From contig NZ_CP182422.1 of NCBI RefSeq assembly GCF_051903075.1, positions 4,526,001 to 4,590,000 on the forward strand: 64,000 bases of DNA, in the 5' to 3' direction. The translations under genes and the position numbers were made by a program. How positions within the stretch are numbered: position 1 is the first letter of the stretch; each line of letters begins with the position of its first letter. The notes under the pieces were generated by a model, which was not told the origin of the DNA, did no database searches, and saw only the letters and a list, made by a program, of their open reading frames with translations. Shown piece after piece: positions 1 to 8,752 of the stretch. The stretch is from Embleya sp051903075. GTDB taxonomy: Bacteria; Actinomycetota; Actinomycetes; Streptomycetales; Streptomycetaceae.

Positions 1-73
1 ATTCGCCCCCGCCGAGAGCACGCCGATTCCGCGCCGCGAGCACACCCGAACTTCGGTACCGTCACGGCACGGG

Positions 74-103
74 TTCGACCTGACGCACCCGACCCCGTAC
101 ACT
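74..103 (+). promoter_or_regulatory. Candidate promoter for tRNA-Trp
   Basis: A -35-like TTCGAC (74-79), an 18-base spacer and a -10 TACACT (98-103) fit the housekeeping sigma factor. A second -10-like TAGGTT at 174-179 sits just before the tRNA but has no convincing -35. The first 192 bases hold no gene that I can recognise. Confidence 0.4.
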
Positions 104-192
104 CGACGCTTGGCGGTCCCAACCTGCGTGCTGCCGCGCCCGAAATCCTGTGTTCTCGGGCCGGTGACTCCGCTAGGTTGATGACCAAACGA

Positions 193-265
193 AGGGCACT
201 AGCTCAATTGGCAGAGCACCGGTCTCCAAAACCGGGGGTTGGGGGTTCAAGTCCCTCGTGCCCTG
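193..265 (+). tRNA. trpT: tRNA-Trp (anticodon CCA)
   Basis: This 73-base tRNA folds as a full cloverleaf. The acceptor stem pairs 193-199 with 258-264 and the discriminator base is G265. The anticodon stem is 219-223/231-235 with loop CTCCAAA, giving anticodon CCA at 226-228. The T arm is 241-245/253-257 with loop TTCAAGT. The 3' CCA is not encoded. A tryptophan tRNA directly before secE-nusG is the usual arrangement in Streptomyces. Confidence 0.95.
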
Positions 266-278
266 CGATGTGCGAGAG

Positions 279-300
279 CGGTCGATCCTCGGATCGACCG
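279..300 (+). terminator. Hairpin terminator after tRNA-Trp
   Basis: A perfect 10-bp inverted repeat, CGGTCGATCC/GGATCGACCG, with a 2-base spacer lies 14 bases after the tRNA and before secE. There is no U-tract, as is common for actinomycete terminators. Confidence 0.6.
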
Positions 301-384
301 TGACGTGCACGCAGTCAGCGCAAACTGTCGGCGCCGACAACCCCGTCGGTGATCCACGGTCGGACCGGATCAGGTGAGGACGAG

Positions 385-711
385 TTGACGGAGGCCCACG
401 GCTCCACGGCTACGCCTGAGCACAGCAGCTCTGATGGCCACGGCTCCGACGACGTGCCCCCCGGCGGTCGCCGGGCGAATCGCCCGAAGGGCTCCTCGGG
501 CAAGCCGGAGCAGAAGAAGAAAAACCTGTTCGCGCGGGCGGCTCTCTTCTACCGGCAGATCATTGCCGAGCTGCGCAAGGTCGTCTGGCCGACCCGCAAC
601 GAGCTGAGCACGTACACCACCGTGGTCATCGTGTTCTGCCTGATGATCATCGGAATCGTCTACGGACTCGACCTCGCCTTCGCGAAGGCCGCGCTCGCCG
701 TCTTCGGCTGA
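385..711 (+). CDS. secE: Preprotein translocase subunit SecE
   Basis: SecE clamps the two halves of SecY in the SecYEG protein-conducting channel of the membrane. The protein has a hydrophilic N-terminal region of about 50 residues rich in Ser, Gly and Pro, then a basic stretch (KPEQKKKNL), the conserved amphipathic motif ending ELRKVVWPTRNEL, and one C-terminal membrane helix. The reading frame stays open upstream to a GTG at 349. I chose the TTG at 385 because GAGGACGAG lies just before it, which gives 108 aa. The single-helix form is normal for Gram-positives. It is followed by nusG, as in most bacteria. Start uncertain, function certain. Confidence 0.9.
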   Translation: MTEAHGSTATPEHSSSDGHGSDDVPPGGRRANRPKGSSGKPEQKKKNLFARAALFYRQIIAELRKVVWPTRNELSTYTTVVIVFCLMIIGIVYGLDLAFAKAALAVFG

Positions 712-775
712 GCCCCGTCCCTCGCAGCGCGCCTGCAACGACCGTTCGACCCCCAGCCAGGAAGAAGCACCCAAC

Positions 776-1651
776 GTGTCTGACCCGAACCTGTCCGCCG
801 ACAACTCCGCCGATGAGACGGGGACCCTGTCGGAGCAGGCGGAGGCCGCGGCTCTCGAGGACATCGCCCTCGAGGACGCGGCCGAGGCCCCGGCCGTCTC
901 CACCGATGACGACGTGGAAGACGCCGAGGGCGACGAGGAAGACGCCGAGGGCGCGGAAGCCGAGTTCGCCGACGACGAGGACGAGGACGACGACGAGTTC
1001 GCCGACGCGTCCGAGTCCGACGACGACGCCGAGGCAGCCGAGGACGTCCCCGAGGGCGACCCCGTCGAGGACTTCAAGGAGGTCCTCCGTCGCGCCCCGG
1101 GCGAGTGGTACGTCATCCACTCGTACGCCGGCTACGAGAACCGGGTGAAGGCCAACCTCGAGTCCCGCACCACCTCGCTCAACATGGAGGACTACATCTT
1201 CCAGGTCGAGGTGCCGCAGGAAGAGGTCGTCGAGATCAAGAACGGTCAGCGCAAGACCGTCAAGCGCAACAAGTTCCCCGGCTACGTGCTGGTCCGGATG
1301 GACCTGACCAACGAGTCGTGGGGCGCGGTGCGCAACACCCCCGGTGTCACCGGCTTCGTCGGCAACGCGCACGAGCCCTTCCCGCTCACCCTCGACGAGG
1401 TCGTCAAGATCCTCGCCCCCGAGGAGGAGAAGGCGACCGGCGGCGGCAGCGGCGCCAAGAGCACCACCGAGGTCAAGGTGCTCGACTTCGAGGTCGGCGA
1501 CTCGGTCACCGTCATCGACGGCCCCTTCGCGACGCTGCAGGCGACGATCAACGAGATCAACGCCGACTCGCAGAAGGTCAAGGGCCTGGTGGAGATCTTC
1601 GGGCGCGAGACGCCGGTCGAGCTCTCGTTCAACCAGATCCAGAAGAACTGA
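776..1651 (+). CDS. nusG: Transcription termination/antitermination factor NusG
   Basis: NusG binds RNA polymerase and modulates pausing, Rho termination and transcription-translation coupling. The C-terminal two thirds carry the NGN domain (from about residue 109, GEWYVIHSYAGYENRVK) and a KOW domain near 238-270 (VGDSVTVIDGPFATL). The first 105 residues are a very acidic Asp/Glu/Ala extension, making the protein 291 aa against about 180 in E. coli. Long acidic extensions are also seen in streptomycete NusG. The start is GTG 776, preceded by AGGAAG. It lies 64 bases after secE and is probably co-transcribed with it. Confidence 0.96.
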   Translation: MSDPNLSADNSADETGTLSEQAEAAALEDIALEDAAEAPAVSTDDDVEDAEGDEEDAEGAEAEFADDEDEDDDEFADASESDDDAEAAEDVPEGDPVEDFKEVLRRAPGEWYVIHSYAGYENRVKANLESRTTSLNMEDYIFQVEVPQEEVVEIKNGQRKTVKRNKFPGYVLVRMDLTNESWGAVRNTPGVTGFVGNAHEPFPLTLDEVVKILAPEEEKATGGGSGAKSTTEVKVLDFEVGDSVTVIDGPFATLQATINEINADSQKVKGLVEIFGRETPVELSFNQIQKN

Positions 1652-1667
1652 TACTTCCCCCTGGTGG

Positions 1668-1687
1668 GGCCCCGGTTCGCCGGGGCC
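1668..1687 (+). terminator. UUCG-loop hairpin after nusG
   Basis: GGCCCCGG-TTCG-CCGGGGCC is a perfect 8-bp stem closed by the very stable UUCG tetraloop, starting 17 bases after the nusG stop. It probably ends or attenuates the secE-nusG transcript before rplK. I could not find a convincing separate rplK promoter in 1690-1800. Confidence 0.55.
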
Positions 1688-1823
1688 GCATCCGGGTGGT
1701 GGACAAGGCGCCCTCACAACGGTGGTTATCGTTGAGTGGGCGCCGCACCGCGTGGCGGGCCCGAACACGTCCGCGCTCCGCGTGGTGATCGGGACGTACA
1801 TCTCGTCGAAGGACCCGGAAAAA

Positions 1824-2258
1824 ATGCCTCCCAAGAAGAAGAAGCTGTCAGCGATCATCAAGCTGCAGATCAAGGCCGGCGCAGCCACGCCGGCCCCGCC
1901 GGTCGGCCCCGCGCTGGGTCAGCACGGCGTCAACATCATGGAGTTCTGCAAGGCCTACAACGCGGCGACCGAGTCGCAGCGTGGCGACATCGTCCCGGTG
2001 GAGATCTCGGTCTACGAAGACCGCTCCTTCACCTTCGTGACGAAGACGCCGCCGGCCGCGCGCCTGATCCTCAAGGCCGCCGGTGTCGAGAAGGGCTCGG
2101 GCGAGCCGCACAAGACCAAGGTCGCGAAGATCTCTCGCGAGCAGGTCCGCGGCATCGCGCAGACCAAGATGGCCGACCTGAACGCCAACGACCTCGACGC
2201 CGCCGAGAAGATCATCTCCGGCACCGCGCGTTCGATGGGCATCACGGTCGAGGGCTGA
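1824..2258 (+). CDS. rplK: 50S ribosomal protein L11
   Basis: L11 binds 23S rRNA at the GTPase-associated centre. In Streptomyces it is also needed for RelA activation and thiostrepton binding. The 144-aa product has the usual length. It has a Lys-rich start (MPPKKKKLS), the N-terminal proline-rich segment AATPAPPVGPALGQHGVNI, where thiostrepton contacts L11, and the C-terminal rRNA-binding domain ending in ARSMGITVEG. The ATG at 1824 follows GGACCCGGAA. The frame is open far upstream, but family alignment supports this start. rplA follows after 133 bases. Confidence 0.97.
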   Translation: MPPKKKKLSAIIKLQIKAGAATPAPPVGPALGQHGVNIMEFCKAYNAATESQRGDIVPVEISVYEDRSFTFVTKTPPAARLILKAAGVEKGSGEPHKTKVAKISREQVRGIAQTKMADLNANDLDAAEKIISGTARSMGITVEG

Positions 2259-2391
2259 TCCAGCCCCCGCAGCACTCCGGCAGTACCGAAACAGCGCGAG
2301 AAGGTGTGCGTACGCCCACCGACTCGCGGAGTGGAAGGGTCCGCGCGACCCGCTCCCACCACAACTCCTTTCAGAATTCCAGGAGCTTTCA

Positions 2392-3108
2392 GTGAAGCGC
2401 AGCAAGTCCTACCGCGAGGCCGACACCAAGGTCGACCACGAGCGTCTCTACTCGCCGCTCGAGGCCGTCCGCCTGGCCAAGGAGACCTCGCCCACCAAGT
2501 TCGCCGGCACCGTCGAGGTGGCCATGCGCCTGGGCGTCGACCCGCGCAAGGCCGACCAGATGGTCCGCAGCACGGTCATCCTCCCGCACGGCACCGGCAA
2601 GACCGCCCGGGTCCTGGTCTTCGCGACCGGTGACCGTGCCGAGGCTGCCAAGGCCGCCGGCGCCGACATCGTCGGCTCCGACGAACTCATCGACGAGGTC
2701 GCCAAGGGTCGGCTCGACTTCGACGCCGTCGTCGCCACCCCGGACCTCATGGGCAAGGTCGGCCGCCTGGGCCGCGTGCTCGGCCCGCGTGGTCTGATGC
2801 CCAACCCGAAGACCGGCACGGTCACGCCCGACGTGGCGAAGGCCGTGAACGAGATCAAGGGCGGCAAGATCGAGTTCCGCGTCGACAAGCACTCGAACCT
2901 GCACTTCATCATCGGCAAGACGACGTTCGACGACGCCCAGCTCGTCGAGAACTACGCCGCCGCCCTCGAAGAGGTGCTCCGCGCGAAGCCGTCGGCCGCC
3001 AAGGGTCGCTACATCAAGAAGGTCGGCGTCTCGACCACGATGGGCCCCGGCATCCAGGTCGACCCCAACCGCACCCGCAACCTCCTGGTGGAGGAAGAGG
3101 CGGTCTGA
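2392..3108 (+). CDS. rplA: 50S ribosomal protein L1
   Basis: L1 forms the mobile L1 stalk that helps release deacylated tRNA from the E site. In many bacteria it also represses translation of its own operon. The 238-aa protein shows the family signature GKVGRLGRVLGPRGLMPNPK and the C-terminal STMGPGIQVDP segment. The start is GTG 2392 with AGGAG at 2381-2385. A strong terminator follows directly, so rplK-rplA forms one unit, separate from rplJ-rplL. Confidence 0.97.
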   Translation: MKRSKSYREADTKVDHERLYSPLEAVRLAKETSPTKFAGTVEVAMRLGVDPRKADQMVRSTVILPHGTGKTARVLVFATGDRAEAAKAAGADIVGSDELIDEVAKGRLDFDAVVATPDLMGKVGRLGRVLGPRGLMPNPKTGTVTPDVAKAVNEIKGGKIEFRVDKHSNLHFIIGKTTFDDAQLVENYAAALEEVLRAKPSAAKGRYIKKVGVSTTMGPGIQVDPNRTRNLLVEEEAV

Positions 3109-3125
3109 TCCGCCCCGCACACGAA

Positions 3126-3161
3126 CGAGGCCCGGCACCCCACACGGTGTGCCGGGCCTCG
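3126..3161 (+). terminator. Terminator of rplK-rplA
   Basis: A perfect 13-bp stem, CGAGGCCCGGCAC/GTGCCGGGCCTCG, with a 10-base loop starts 17 bases after the rplA stop codon. There is no U-tract. Confidence 0.8.
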
Positions 3162-3235
3162 GCACGTCCGGCCCCGGCCGCCGCCAAGCACGCCGGGCGC
3201 CGGCGAAGCCCGCGCCGCCCGCCCGCCGAAGCGAT

Positions 3236-3265
3236 TTGCTCCGAACGGGTGCCGTCGCGTACCTT
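3236..3265 (+). promoter_or_regulatory. Candidate promoter for rplJ-rplL
   Basis: TTGCTC (3236-3241), an 18-base spacer and TACCTT (3260-3265) match the housekeeping promoter pattern. The site lies in the 435-base gap between rplA and rplJ, after the terminator and about 280 bases before the rplJ start, leaving a long leader RNA. Confidence 0.45.
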
Positions 3266-3412
3266 TACCCCAAGCCAAAGACCGTCGGTCGTTGTCGTCG
3301 TGCCGCAAGGCGGGTCGACAAACGAAGGTTCCGCATCGCGGACGGCCTGCGTAGGTGTGAACGTGAGACGTTACCCCCGATACATACGGATGCCGTGTGG
3401 ATCGAGGATGTA

Positions 3413-3442
3413 CGCCCCGTGCGCCTGCGCCGGGGCGTTTTT
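3413..3442 (+). promoter_or_regulatory. Attenuator hairpin in the rplJ (L10) leader
   Basis: The stem CGCCCC (3413-3418) pairs with GGGGCG (3432-3437) and is followed directly by five Ts (3438-3442). U-tracts are rare in this window, so this looks like a genuine intrinsic terminator placed inside the leader, 100 bases before rplJ. Ribosomal protein L10 (with L7/L12) is known to bind its own mRNA leader in many bacteria, so feedback attenuation is the natural reading. The rest of the leader (about 3270-3410) has no other element I could define. Confidence 0.55.
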
Positions 3443-3543
3443 CGTGTGTGGACCCCTTCCGCCCCGCGGACCGGCGAATTCATCCGGCACAGGTCGACCG
3501 CCACGGTCGACCGGCAATCGCATCGCGGAAGGAGGCCAGCCCT

Positions 3544-4107
3544 ATGGCGAGGCCCGACAAGGCGGCCGCGGTCGCCGAGCTCACGGACCAGTTCCGTGAC
3601 TCGAACGCCGCAGTGCTGACCGAGTACCGCGGGCTCACCGTCGCGCAGCTCAAGGAGCTGCGTCGTTCGCTCGGTGAGAACGCGCAGTACGCCGTGGTGA
3701 AGAACACGCTGACCAAGATCGCCGCCAACGAGGCGGGCATCGATCAGCTGGACGACCTCCTCGAGGGCCCGTCCGCGATCGCGTTCGTCACGGGTGACCC
3801 CGTGGAGGCCGCGAAGAGCCTGCGTGACTTCGCCAAGGCGAACCCCCTTCTCGTCATCAAGGGCGGCGTCCTTGAGGGCAAGGCGCTCAGCGCCGACGAG
3901 ATCAAGAAGCTCGCGGACCTCGAGTCCCGCGAGGTGCTGCTCGCCAAGCTGGCGGGTGCCATGCAGGGTTCCATGGCCAAGGCCGCGGCGACCTTCCAGG
4001 CTCCGCTCACGCAGTTCGCCCGCACCGCGGACGCGCTTCGGGCGAAGGTCGAGCAGGGCGGTGCCGGCGAGCCGGCTCCCGCCGCGGAGGCCGAGACCGC
4101 CGAGTAG
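3544..4107 (+). CDS. rplJ: 50S ribosomal protein L10
   Basis: L10 anchors the L7/L12 dimers at the base of the ribosomal stalk. The 187-aa protein starts MARPDKAAAVAELTDQF and carries the conserved TEYRGLTVAQLKELRR and KNTLTKIA segments of the rRNA-binding domain. An Ala/Glu-rich C-terminal tail follows the L7/L12-binding helix. The start is ATG 3544 with GGAAGGAGG just upstream. It sits 93 bases before rplL in the usual L10-L7/L12 pair, behind a long leader. Confidence 0.97.
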   Translation: MARPDKAAAVAELTDQFRDSNAAVLTEYRGLTVAQLKELRRSLGENAQYAVVKNTLTKIAANEAGIDQLDDLLEGPSAIAFVTGDPVEAAKSLRDFAKANPLLVIKGGVLEGKALSADEIKKLADLESREVLLAKLAGAMQGSMAKAAATFQAPLTQFARTADALRAKVEQGGAGEPAPAAEAETAE

Positions 4108-4200
4108 TTCGGCAGTCGCGACCGACGTCGCCGGGGGCAGCGCCCCCGCCCATCCACACCACCCGGCACCAGCCGAATTGATCAGGAAGGAACGCCGATC

Positions 4201-4581
4201 ATGGCGCTCACGCACGAAGAGCTCATCGAAGAGTTCAAGGCCATGCCCCTCATCCAGCTCGCGGACTTCGTGAAGCTGTTCGAGGAGACCTTCGACGTCA
4301 AGGCCGCCGCCCCGGTCGCCGTTGCCGCGGGCCCGGCCGGCCCCGGCGCCGTCGAGGCCGTCGAGGAGCAGGACGAGTTCGACGTCATCCTCACGGGTGC
4401 CGGCGACAAGAAGATCCAGGTCATCAAGGAGGTGCGCGCGCTCACGAGCCTCGGTCTGAAGGAGGCCAAGGACCTCGTGGACTCCGCCCCCAAGGCGCTC
4501 CTGGAGAAGGTCTCGAAGGAGGCCGCCGAGAAGGCGAAGGCCGCCCTCGAAGGCGCCGGCGCCTCGGTCGAGGTCAAGTAA
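4201..4581 (+). CDS. rplL: 50S ribosomal protein L7/L12
   Basis: L7/L12 is the multicopy stalk protein that recruits EF-G, EF-Tu, IF2 and release factors. The 126-aa product has the N-terminal dimerisation helix (HEELIEEFKAMPLIQLADFVKLFEE), an Ala/Gly/Pro hinge near residues 36-55, and the C-terminal factor-binding domain with IKEVRALTSLGLKEAKDLV. The ATG at 4201 follows AGGAAGGAA. A strong terminator lies 30 bases after the stop. Confidence 0.98.
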   Translation: MALTHEELIEEFKAMPLIQLADFVKLFEETFDVKAAAPVAVAAGPAGPGAVEAVEEQDEFDVILTGAGDKKIQVIKEVRALTSLGLKEAKDLVDSAPKALLEKVSKEAAEKAKAALEGAGASVEVK

Positions 4582-4610
4582 TTCGACGCCGCCCACTCGG
4601 GCGGCATCAC

Positions 4611-4651
4611 CGAAGGCGATCGTCCGTCAGGGCGATCGCCTTCGGGCTTTT
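4611..4651 (+). terminator. Terminator of rplJ-rplL
   Basis: A perfect 12-bp stem, CGAAGGCGATCG/CGATCGCCTTCG, with a 10-base loop is followed by GGGCTTTT. It closes the rplJL operon ahead of the long rpoB upstream region. Confidence 0.85.
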
Positions 4652-5142
4652 CGGGGCCGGTATCGGGCTCGCCCGCACCCGGCCCGCCGGCGTCGACGGG
4701 TCACCGGAAGGGGTCGCGCGGCGCCCGATTCGCCCCGATCGGCCTCGCCCGAAAGGGTGATACTCCCAACACTCTGAGCAGTCGCCGAACCCCCGCGCAC
4801 CAGCGCCGTCGGGTCCTCGCCGAGGGCGTGCGCCACGGCGCGCGCGGCCGGTTCGAAGCGCGCCGCCCGGGCGTTGTCGGACCGGCGGTCTACCGTGTTT
4901 TTCCGGCTTGCCGAGGCTTCTCGCCGACTCGGTCGGCCGCTGTGACGAGACTCTCGCCGCAGGCCGCGAGTTCGGGACGGAGGTCCGGTTTTCTCGGCGC
5001 TCGGAAGGGTTCCGTCGGCTGTCAGGGGGAAAGCAACCCCTTGACGAACGGATCGGGGCGCGCAATTCTTCGGACGCACCCCTGAAGCACGGTTGCCGGA
5101 TGGTTCACGAATCCGGGTGGTGGACCGGCCCTTCATAGGGGC
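4652..5142 (+). other. Long non-coding region upstream of rpoB
   Basis: About 490 bases between the rplL terminator and the main rpoB promoter contain no plausible gene. The short reading frames here lack ribosome-binding sites and known motifs. A possible upstream promoter is TTGACG (5041-5046), a 17-base spacer and AATTCT (5064-5069), which I rate as weak. Nothing else stands out. Confidence 0.4.
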
Positions 5143-5171
5143 TGGACAGCGGTGTGCCTTGTGGCTACACT
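5143..5171 (+). promoter_or_regulatory. Main rpoB-rpoC promoter
   Basis: TGGACA (5143-5148), an exact 17-base spacer and TACACT (5166-5171) form one of the best housekeeping promoters in the window. Transcription would start near 5178, leaving an 85-90 base leader before the rpoB TTG start. Confidence 0.7.
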
Positions 5172-5264
5172 GACCCTTTGCGCTGCCTATTGACTTACCC
5201 CGGTGTATGAACCCGGGCCGTCCAGTATGCGCATAGTGAGTCCGAGCCCTCGGAAGGACCCCTC

Positions 5265-8200
5265 TTGGCCGCCTCGCGCACCGCCTCCGCTACCAACCCC
5301 GGCGCCGCCACTGCCCCGCTCCGCATCTCCTTCGCCAAGATCAGGGAACCCCTGGAGGTTCCGAACCTTCTCGCGTTGCAGACCGAGAGCTTCGACTGGC
5401 TGCTCGGCAACAGTGCGTGGAAGGCACGGGTCGAGGCCGCCCTCGCGGGCGGACAGGATGTGCCCACCAAGTCCGGACTCGAAGAGATCTTCGAAGAGAT
5501 CTCACCGATCGAGGACTTCTCCGGTTCGATGTCCCTGACGTTCCGGGACCACCGGTTCGAGCCTCCGAAGAACTCCATCGAGGAGTGCAAGGAGCGCGAC
5601 TTCACCTACTCGGCGCCACTGTTCGTCACGGCCGAGTTCACCAACAACGAGACCGGCGAGATCAAGAGCCAGACGGTCTTCATGGGCGACTTCCCGCTCA
5701 TGACCAACAAGGGCACCTTCATCATCAACGGCACCGAGCGTGTCGTGGTGTCCCAGCTGGTCCGCTCGCCGGGTGTCTACTTCGACAGCCAGGTCGACAA
5801 GACGTCCGACAAGGACATCTTCAGCGCGAAGGTCATCCCCTCGCGTGGTGCCTGGCTGGAGCTGGAGATCGACAAGCGCGACACCGTCGGTGTCCGCATC
5901 GACCGCAAGCGCAAGCAGAGCGTCACCGTGCTGCTCAAGGCGCTCGGCTGGACCGACTCCCAGATCCTGGAGGAGTTCGGCCAGTACGAGTCGATGCGCC
6001 AGACCCTGGAGAAGGACCACACCCAGGGCCAGGACGACGCGCTGCTCGACATCTACCGCAAGCTGCGTCCGGGGGAGCCGCCGACCCGCGAGGCCGCGCA
6101 GACCCTGCTCGAGAACCTCTACTTCAACCCGAAGCGCTACGACCTCGCCAAGGTCGGCCGCTACAAGGTGAACAAGAAGCTCGGGGTCGAGCAGGCGCTG
6201 GACGCCGGCGTCATGACCGTCGAAGACGTCATCGCGACCATCAAGTACCTGGTCAAGCTGCACGCCGGCGAAGAGGCCATGGAAGGCGCGTCGGGCCAGG
6301 AGATCGTGGTCGAGGTCGACGACATCGACCACTTCGGCAACCGTCGCCTGCGCAACGTCGGCGAGCTGATCCAGAACCAGGTCCGTACCGGCCTGGCCCG
6401 GATGGAGCGCGTCGTCCGCGAGCGCATGACCACCCAGGACGTCGAGGCGATCACGCCGCAGACGCTGATCAACATCCGGCCGGTCGTCGCCTCCATCAAG
6501 GAGTTCTTCGGCACCAGCCAGCTGTCGCAGTTCATGGACCAGACGAACCCGCTGTCGGGCCTGACCCACAAGCGTCGTCTGTCCGCGCTCGGCCCCGGTG
6601 GCCTCTCGCGTGAGCGGGCCGGCTTCGAGGTCCGCGACGTGCACCCGTCGCACTACGGCCGCATGTGCCCGATCGAGACCCCCGAAGGCCCGAACATCGG
6701 CCTGATCGGCTCGCTCGCCTCCTACGGCCGGGTCAACGCGTTCGGCTTCGTGGAGACGCCGTACCGCAAGGTCGTCGAGGGCCGGGTCACCGACGGCATC
6801 GACTACCTGACGGCCGACGAAGAGGACCGCTTCGTCATCGCGCAGGCCAACGCCCCGCTGAACGAGGACGACTCGTTCGCCGAGGCCCGTGTGCTCGTGC
6901 GTCGCCGCGGCGGCGAGATCGACTACATCCCCGGCGACGAAGTCGACTACATGGACGTCTCGCCGCGCCAGATGGTGTCGGTCGCGACCGCGATGATCCC
7001 GTTCCTCGAGCACGACGACGCGAACCGCGCGCTGATGGGCTCGAACATGATGCGCCAGGCGGTGCCGCTGCTGAAGGCGGAGTCGCCGCTGGTGGGCACC
7101 GGCATGGAGTACCGCGCCGCGGTCGACGCCGCCGACGTGATCACCGCCGAGAAGCCCGGCGTGGTGCAGGACGTCTCGGCCGACTACATCACCGTGATGA
7201 ACGACGACGCGACGTACACCACGTACCGCGTGCAGAAGTTCATGCGCTCCAACCAGGGCACGTCCTTCAACCAGAAGGTCGTCGTCGACGAGGGCGCGCG
7301 GGTCGAGGCCGGCCAGGTGCTGGCCGACGGTCCGTGCACCGAAGAGGGCGAGATGGCCCTCGGCAAGAACCTCCTCGTGGCGTTCATGCCGTGGGAGGGC
7401 CACAACTACGAAGACGCGATCATCCTGTCGCAGCGTCTGGTGCAGGACGACGTCCTCTCCTCGATCCACATCGAGGAGCACGAGGTCGACGCCCGTGACA
7501 CCAAGCTCGGCCCGGAGGAGATCACCCGGGACATCCCGAACGTCTCCGAAGAGGTCCTCGCCGACCTGGACGAGCGCGGCATCATCCGGATCGGCGCCGA
7601 CGTCGTCCCCGGCGACATCCTGGTCGGCAAGGTCACCCCCAAGGGCGAGACCGAGCTGACCCCGGAGGAGCGCCTGCTCCGCGCGATCTTCGGCGAGAAG
7701 GCGCGCGAGGTGCGCGACACCTCGCTCAAGGTCCCGCACGGCGAGTCCGGCAAGGTCATCGGCGTGCGCGTGTTCGACCGCGAGGCCGGCGACGAGCTGC
7801 CGCCGGGCGTGAACCAGCTGGTCCGCGTCTACGTCGCGCAGAAGCGCAAGATCACCGACGGTGACAAGCTCGCCGGCCGGCACGGCAACAAGGGCGTCAT
7901 CTCGAAGATCCTGCCGGTCGAGGACATGCCGTTCCTGGAGGACGGCACCCCGGTCGACATCATCCTCAACCCGCTCGGTGTCCCGTCCCGGATGAACCCG
8001 GGTCAGGTCCTGGAGACGCACCTCGGCTGGATCGCCAAGACCGGCTGGAGCGTCGAGGGCGACGACGAGGACTGGAAGGGTCGCCTCCGGGCGATCGCGG
8101 CCGACCAGGGTGCCCCCGGCACCAACGTCGCCACCCCGGTCTTCGACGGCGCGCGCGAGGAGGAGATCACCGGTCTCCTCGACTCGACCAACAAGACCCG

Positions 8201-8744
8201 TGACGGTGTCCGGCTGATCGACGGCACCGGCAAGGCGAAGATGTACGACGGCCGCTCCGGCGAGCCGTTCCCGCACCCGGTCTCGGTCGGTTACATGTAC
8301 ATCCTCAAGCTGCACCACCTGGTCGACGACAAGCTGCACGCCCGGTCGACCGGTCCCTACTCGATGATCACCCAGCAGCCGCTGGGTGGTAAGGCCCAGT
8401 TCGGTGGCCAGCGCTTCGGTGAGATGGAGGTGTGGGCGCTCGAGGCATACGGTGCCGCCTACGCCCTCCAGGAACTGCTGACCATCAAGTCCGACGACGT
8501 CCTCGGCCGCGTGAAGGTGTACGAGGCGATCGTCAAGGGCGAGAACATCCCGGAGCCGGGCATCCCCGAGTCCTTCAAGGTGCTCATCAAGGAGATGCAG
8601 TCGCTCTGCCTCAACGTGGAGGTCCTCTCCAGCGACGGTATGTCGATCGAGATGCGCGACACCGACGAGGACGTCTTCCGCGCTGCGGAGGAGCTTGGAA
8701 TCGACCTGTCGCGGCGCGAGCCGAGCAGCGTCGAAGAGGTCTGA
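5265..8744 (+). CDS. rpoB: DNA-directed RNA polymerase subunit beta
   Basis: RpoB is the beta subunit of the RNA polymerase core and forms the rifampicin pocket and one wall of the active-site cleft. The protein is 1159 aa, the streptomycete size. The rifampicin-resistance region lies at about 416-442 (GTSQLSQFMDQTNPLSGLTHKR). Asp425, His435 and Ser440, equivalent to E. coli D516, H526 and S531, are all wild type, which predicts rifampicin sensitivity. The GDKLAGRHGNKG motif and C-terminal domain are intact. The start is TTG 5265, with GGAAGGA at 5252-5258. rpoC follows after a 138-base gap containing a strong hairpin. Confidence 0.99.
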   Translation: MAASRTASATNPGAATAPLRISFAKIREPLEVPNLLALQTESFDWLLGNSAWKARVEAALAGGQDVPTKSGLEEIFEEISPIEDFSGSMSLTFRDHRFEPPKNSIEECKERDFTYSAPLFVTAEFTNNETGEIKSQTVFMGDFPLMTNKGTFIINGTERVVVSQLVRSPGVYFDSQVDKTSDKDIFSAKVIPSRGAWLELEIDKRDTVGVRIDRKRKQSVTVLLKALGWTDSQILEEFGQYESMRQTLEKDHTQGQDDALLDIYRKLRPGEPPTREAAQTLLENLYFNPKRYDLAKVGRYKVNKKLGVEQALDAGVMTVEDVIATIKYLVKLHAGEEAMEGASGQEIVVEVDDIDHFGNRRLRNVGELIQNQVRTGLARMERVVRERMTTQDVEAITPQTLINIRPVVASIKEFFGTSQLSQFMDQTNPLSGLTHKRRLSALGPGGLSRERAGFEVRDVHPSHYGRMCPIETPEGPNIGLIGSLASYGRVNAFGFVETPYRKVVEGRVTDGIDYLTADEEDRFVIAQANAPLNEDDSFAEARVLVRRRGGEIDYIPGDEVDYMDVSPRQMVSVATAMIPFLEHDDANRALMGSNMMRQAVPLLKAESPLVGTGMEYRAAVDAADVITAEKPGVVQDVSADYITVMNDDATYTTYRVQKFMRSNQGTSFNQKVVVDEGARVEAGQVLADGPCTEEGEMALGKNLLVAFMPWEGHNYEDAIILSQRLVQDDVLSSIHIEEHEVDARDTKLGPEEITRDIPNVSEEVLADLDERGIIRIGADVVPGDILVGKVTPKGETELTPEERLLRAIFGEKAREVRDTSLKVPHGESGKVIGVRVFDREAGDELPPGVNQLVRVYVAQKRKITDGDKLAGRHGNKGVISKILPVEDMPFLEDGTPVDIILNPLGVPSRMNPGQVLETHLGWIAKTGWSVEGDDEDWKGRLRAIAADQGAPGTNVATPVFDGAREEEITGLLDSTNKTRDGVRLIDGTGKAKMYDGRSGEPFPHPVSVGYMYILKLHHLVDDKLHARSTGPYSMITQQPLGGKAQFGGQRFGEMEVWALEAYGAAYALQELLTIKSDDVLGRVKVYEAIVKGENIPEPGIPESFKVLIKEMQSLCLNVEVLSSDGMSIEMRDTDEDVFRAAEELGIDLSRREPSSVEEV

Positions 8745-8752
8745 GGCTCCCT

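Noticed and set aside
1700..1732. A promoter TGGACA ... TATCGT before rplK
   Set aside because: The spacer would be 21 bases, outside the workable range for the housekeeping sigma factor.
4828..5138. Two small plus-strand frames in the rpoB upstream region
   Set aside because: There is no ribosome-binding site, the composition is Arg/Ser/Gly-rich like random G+C-rich sequence, and they overlap a candidate promoter.
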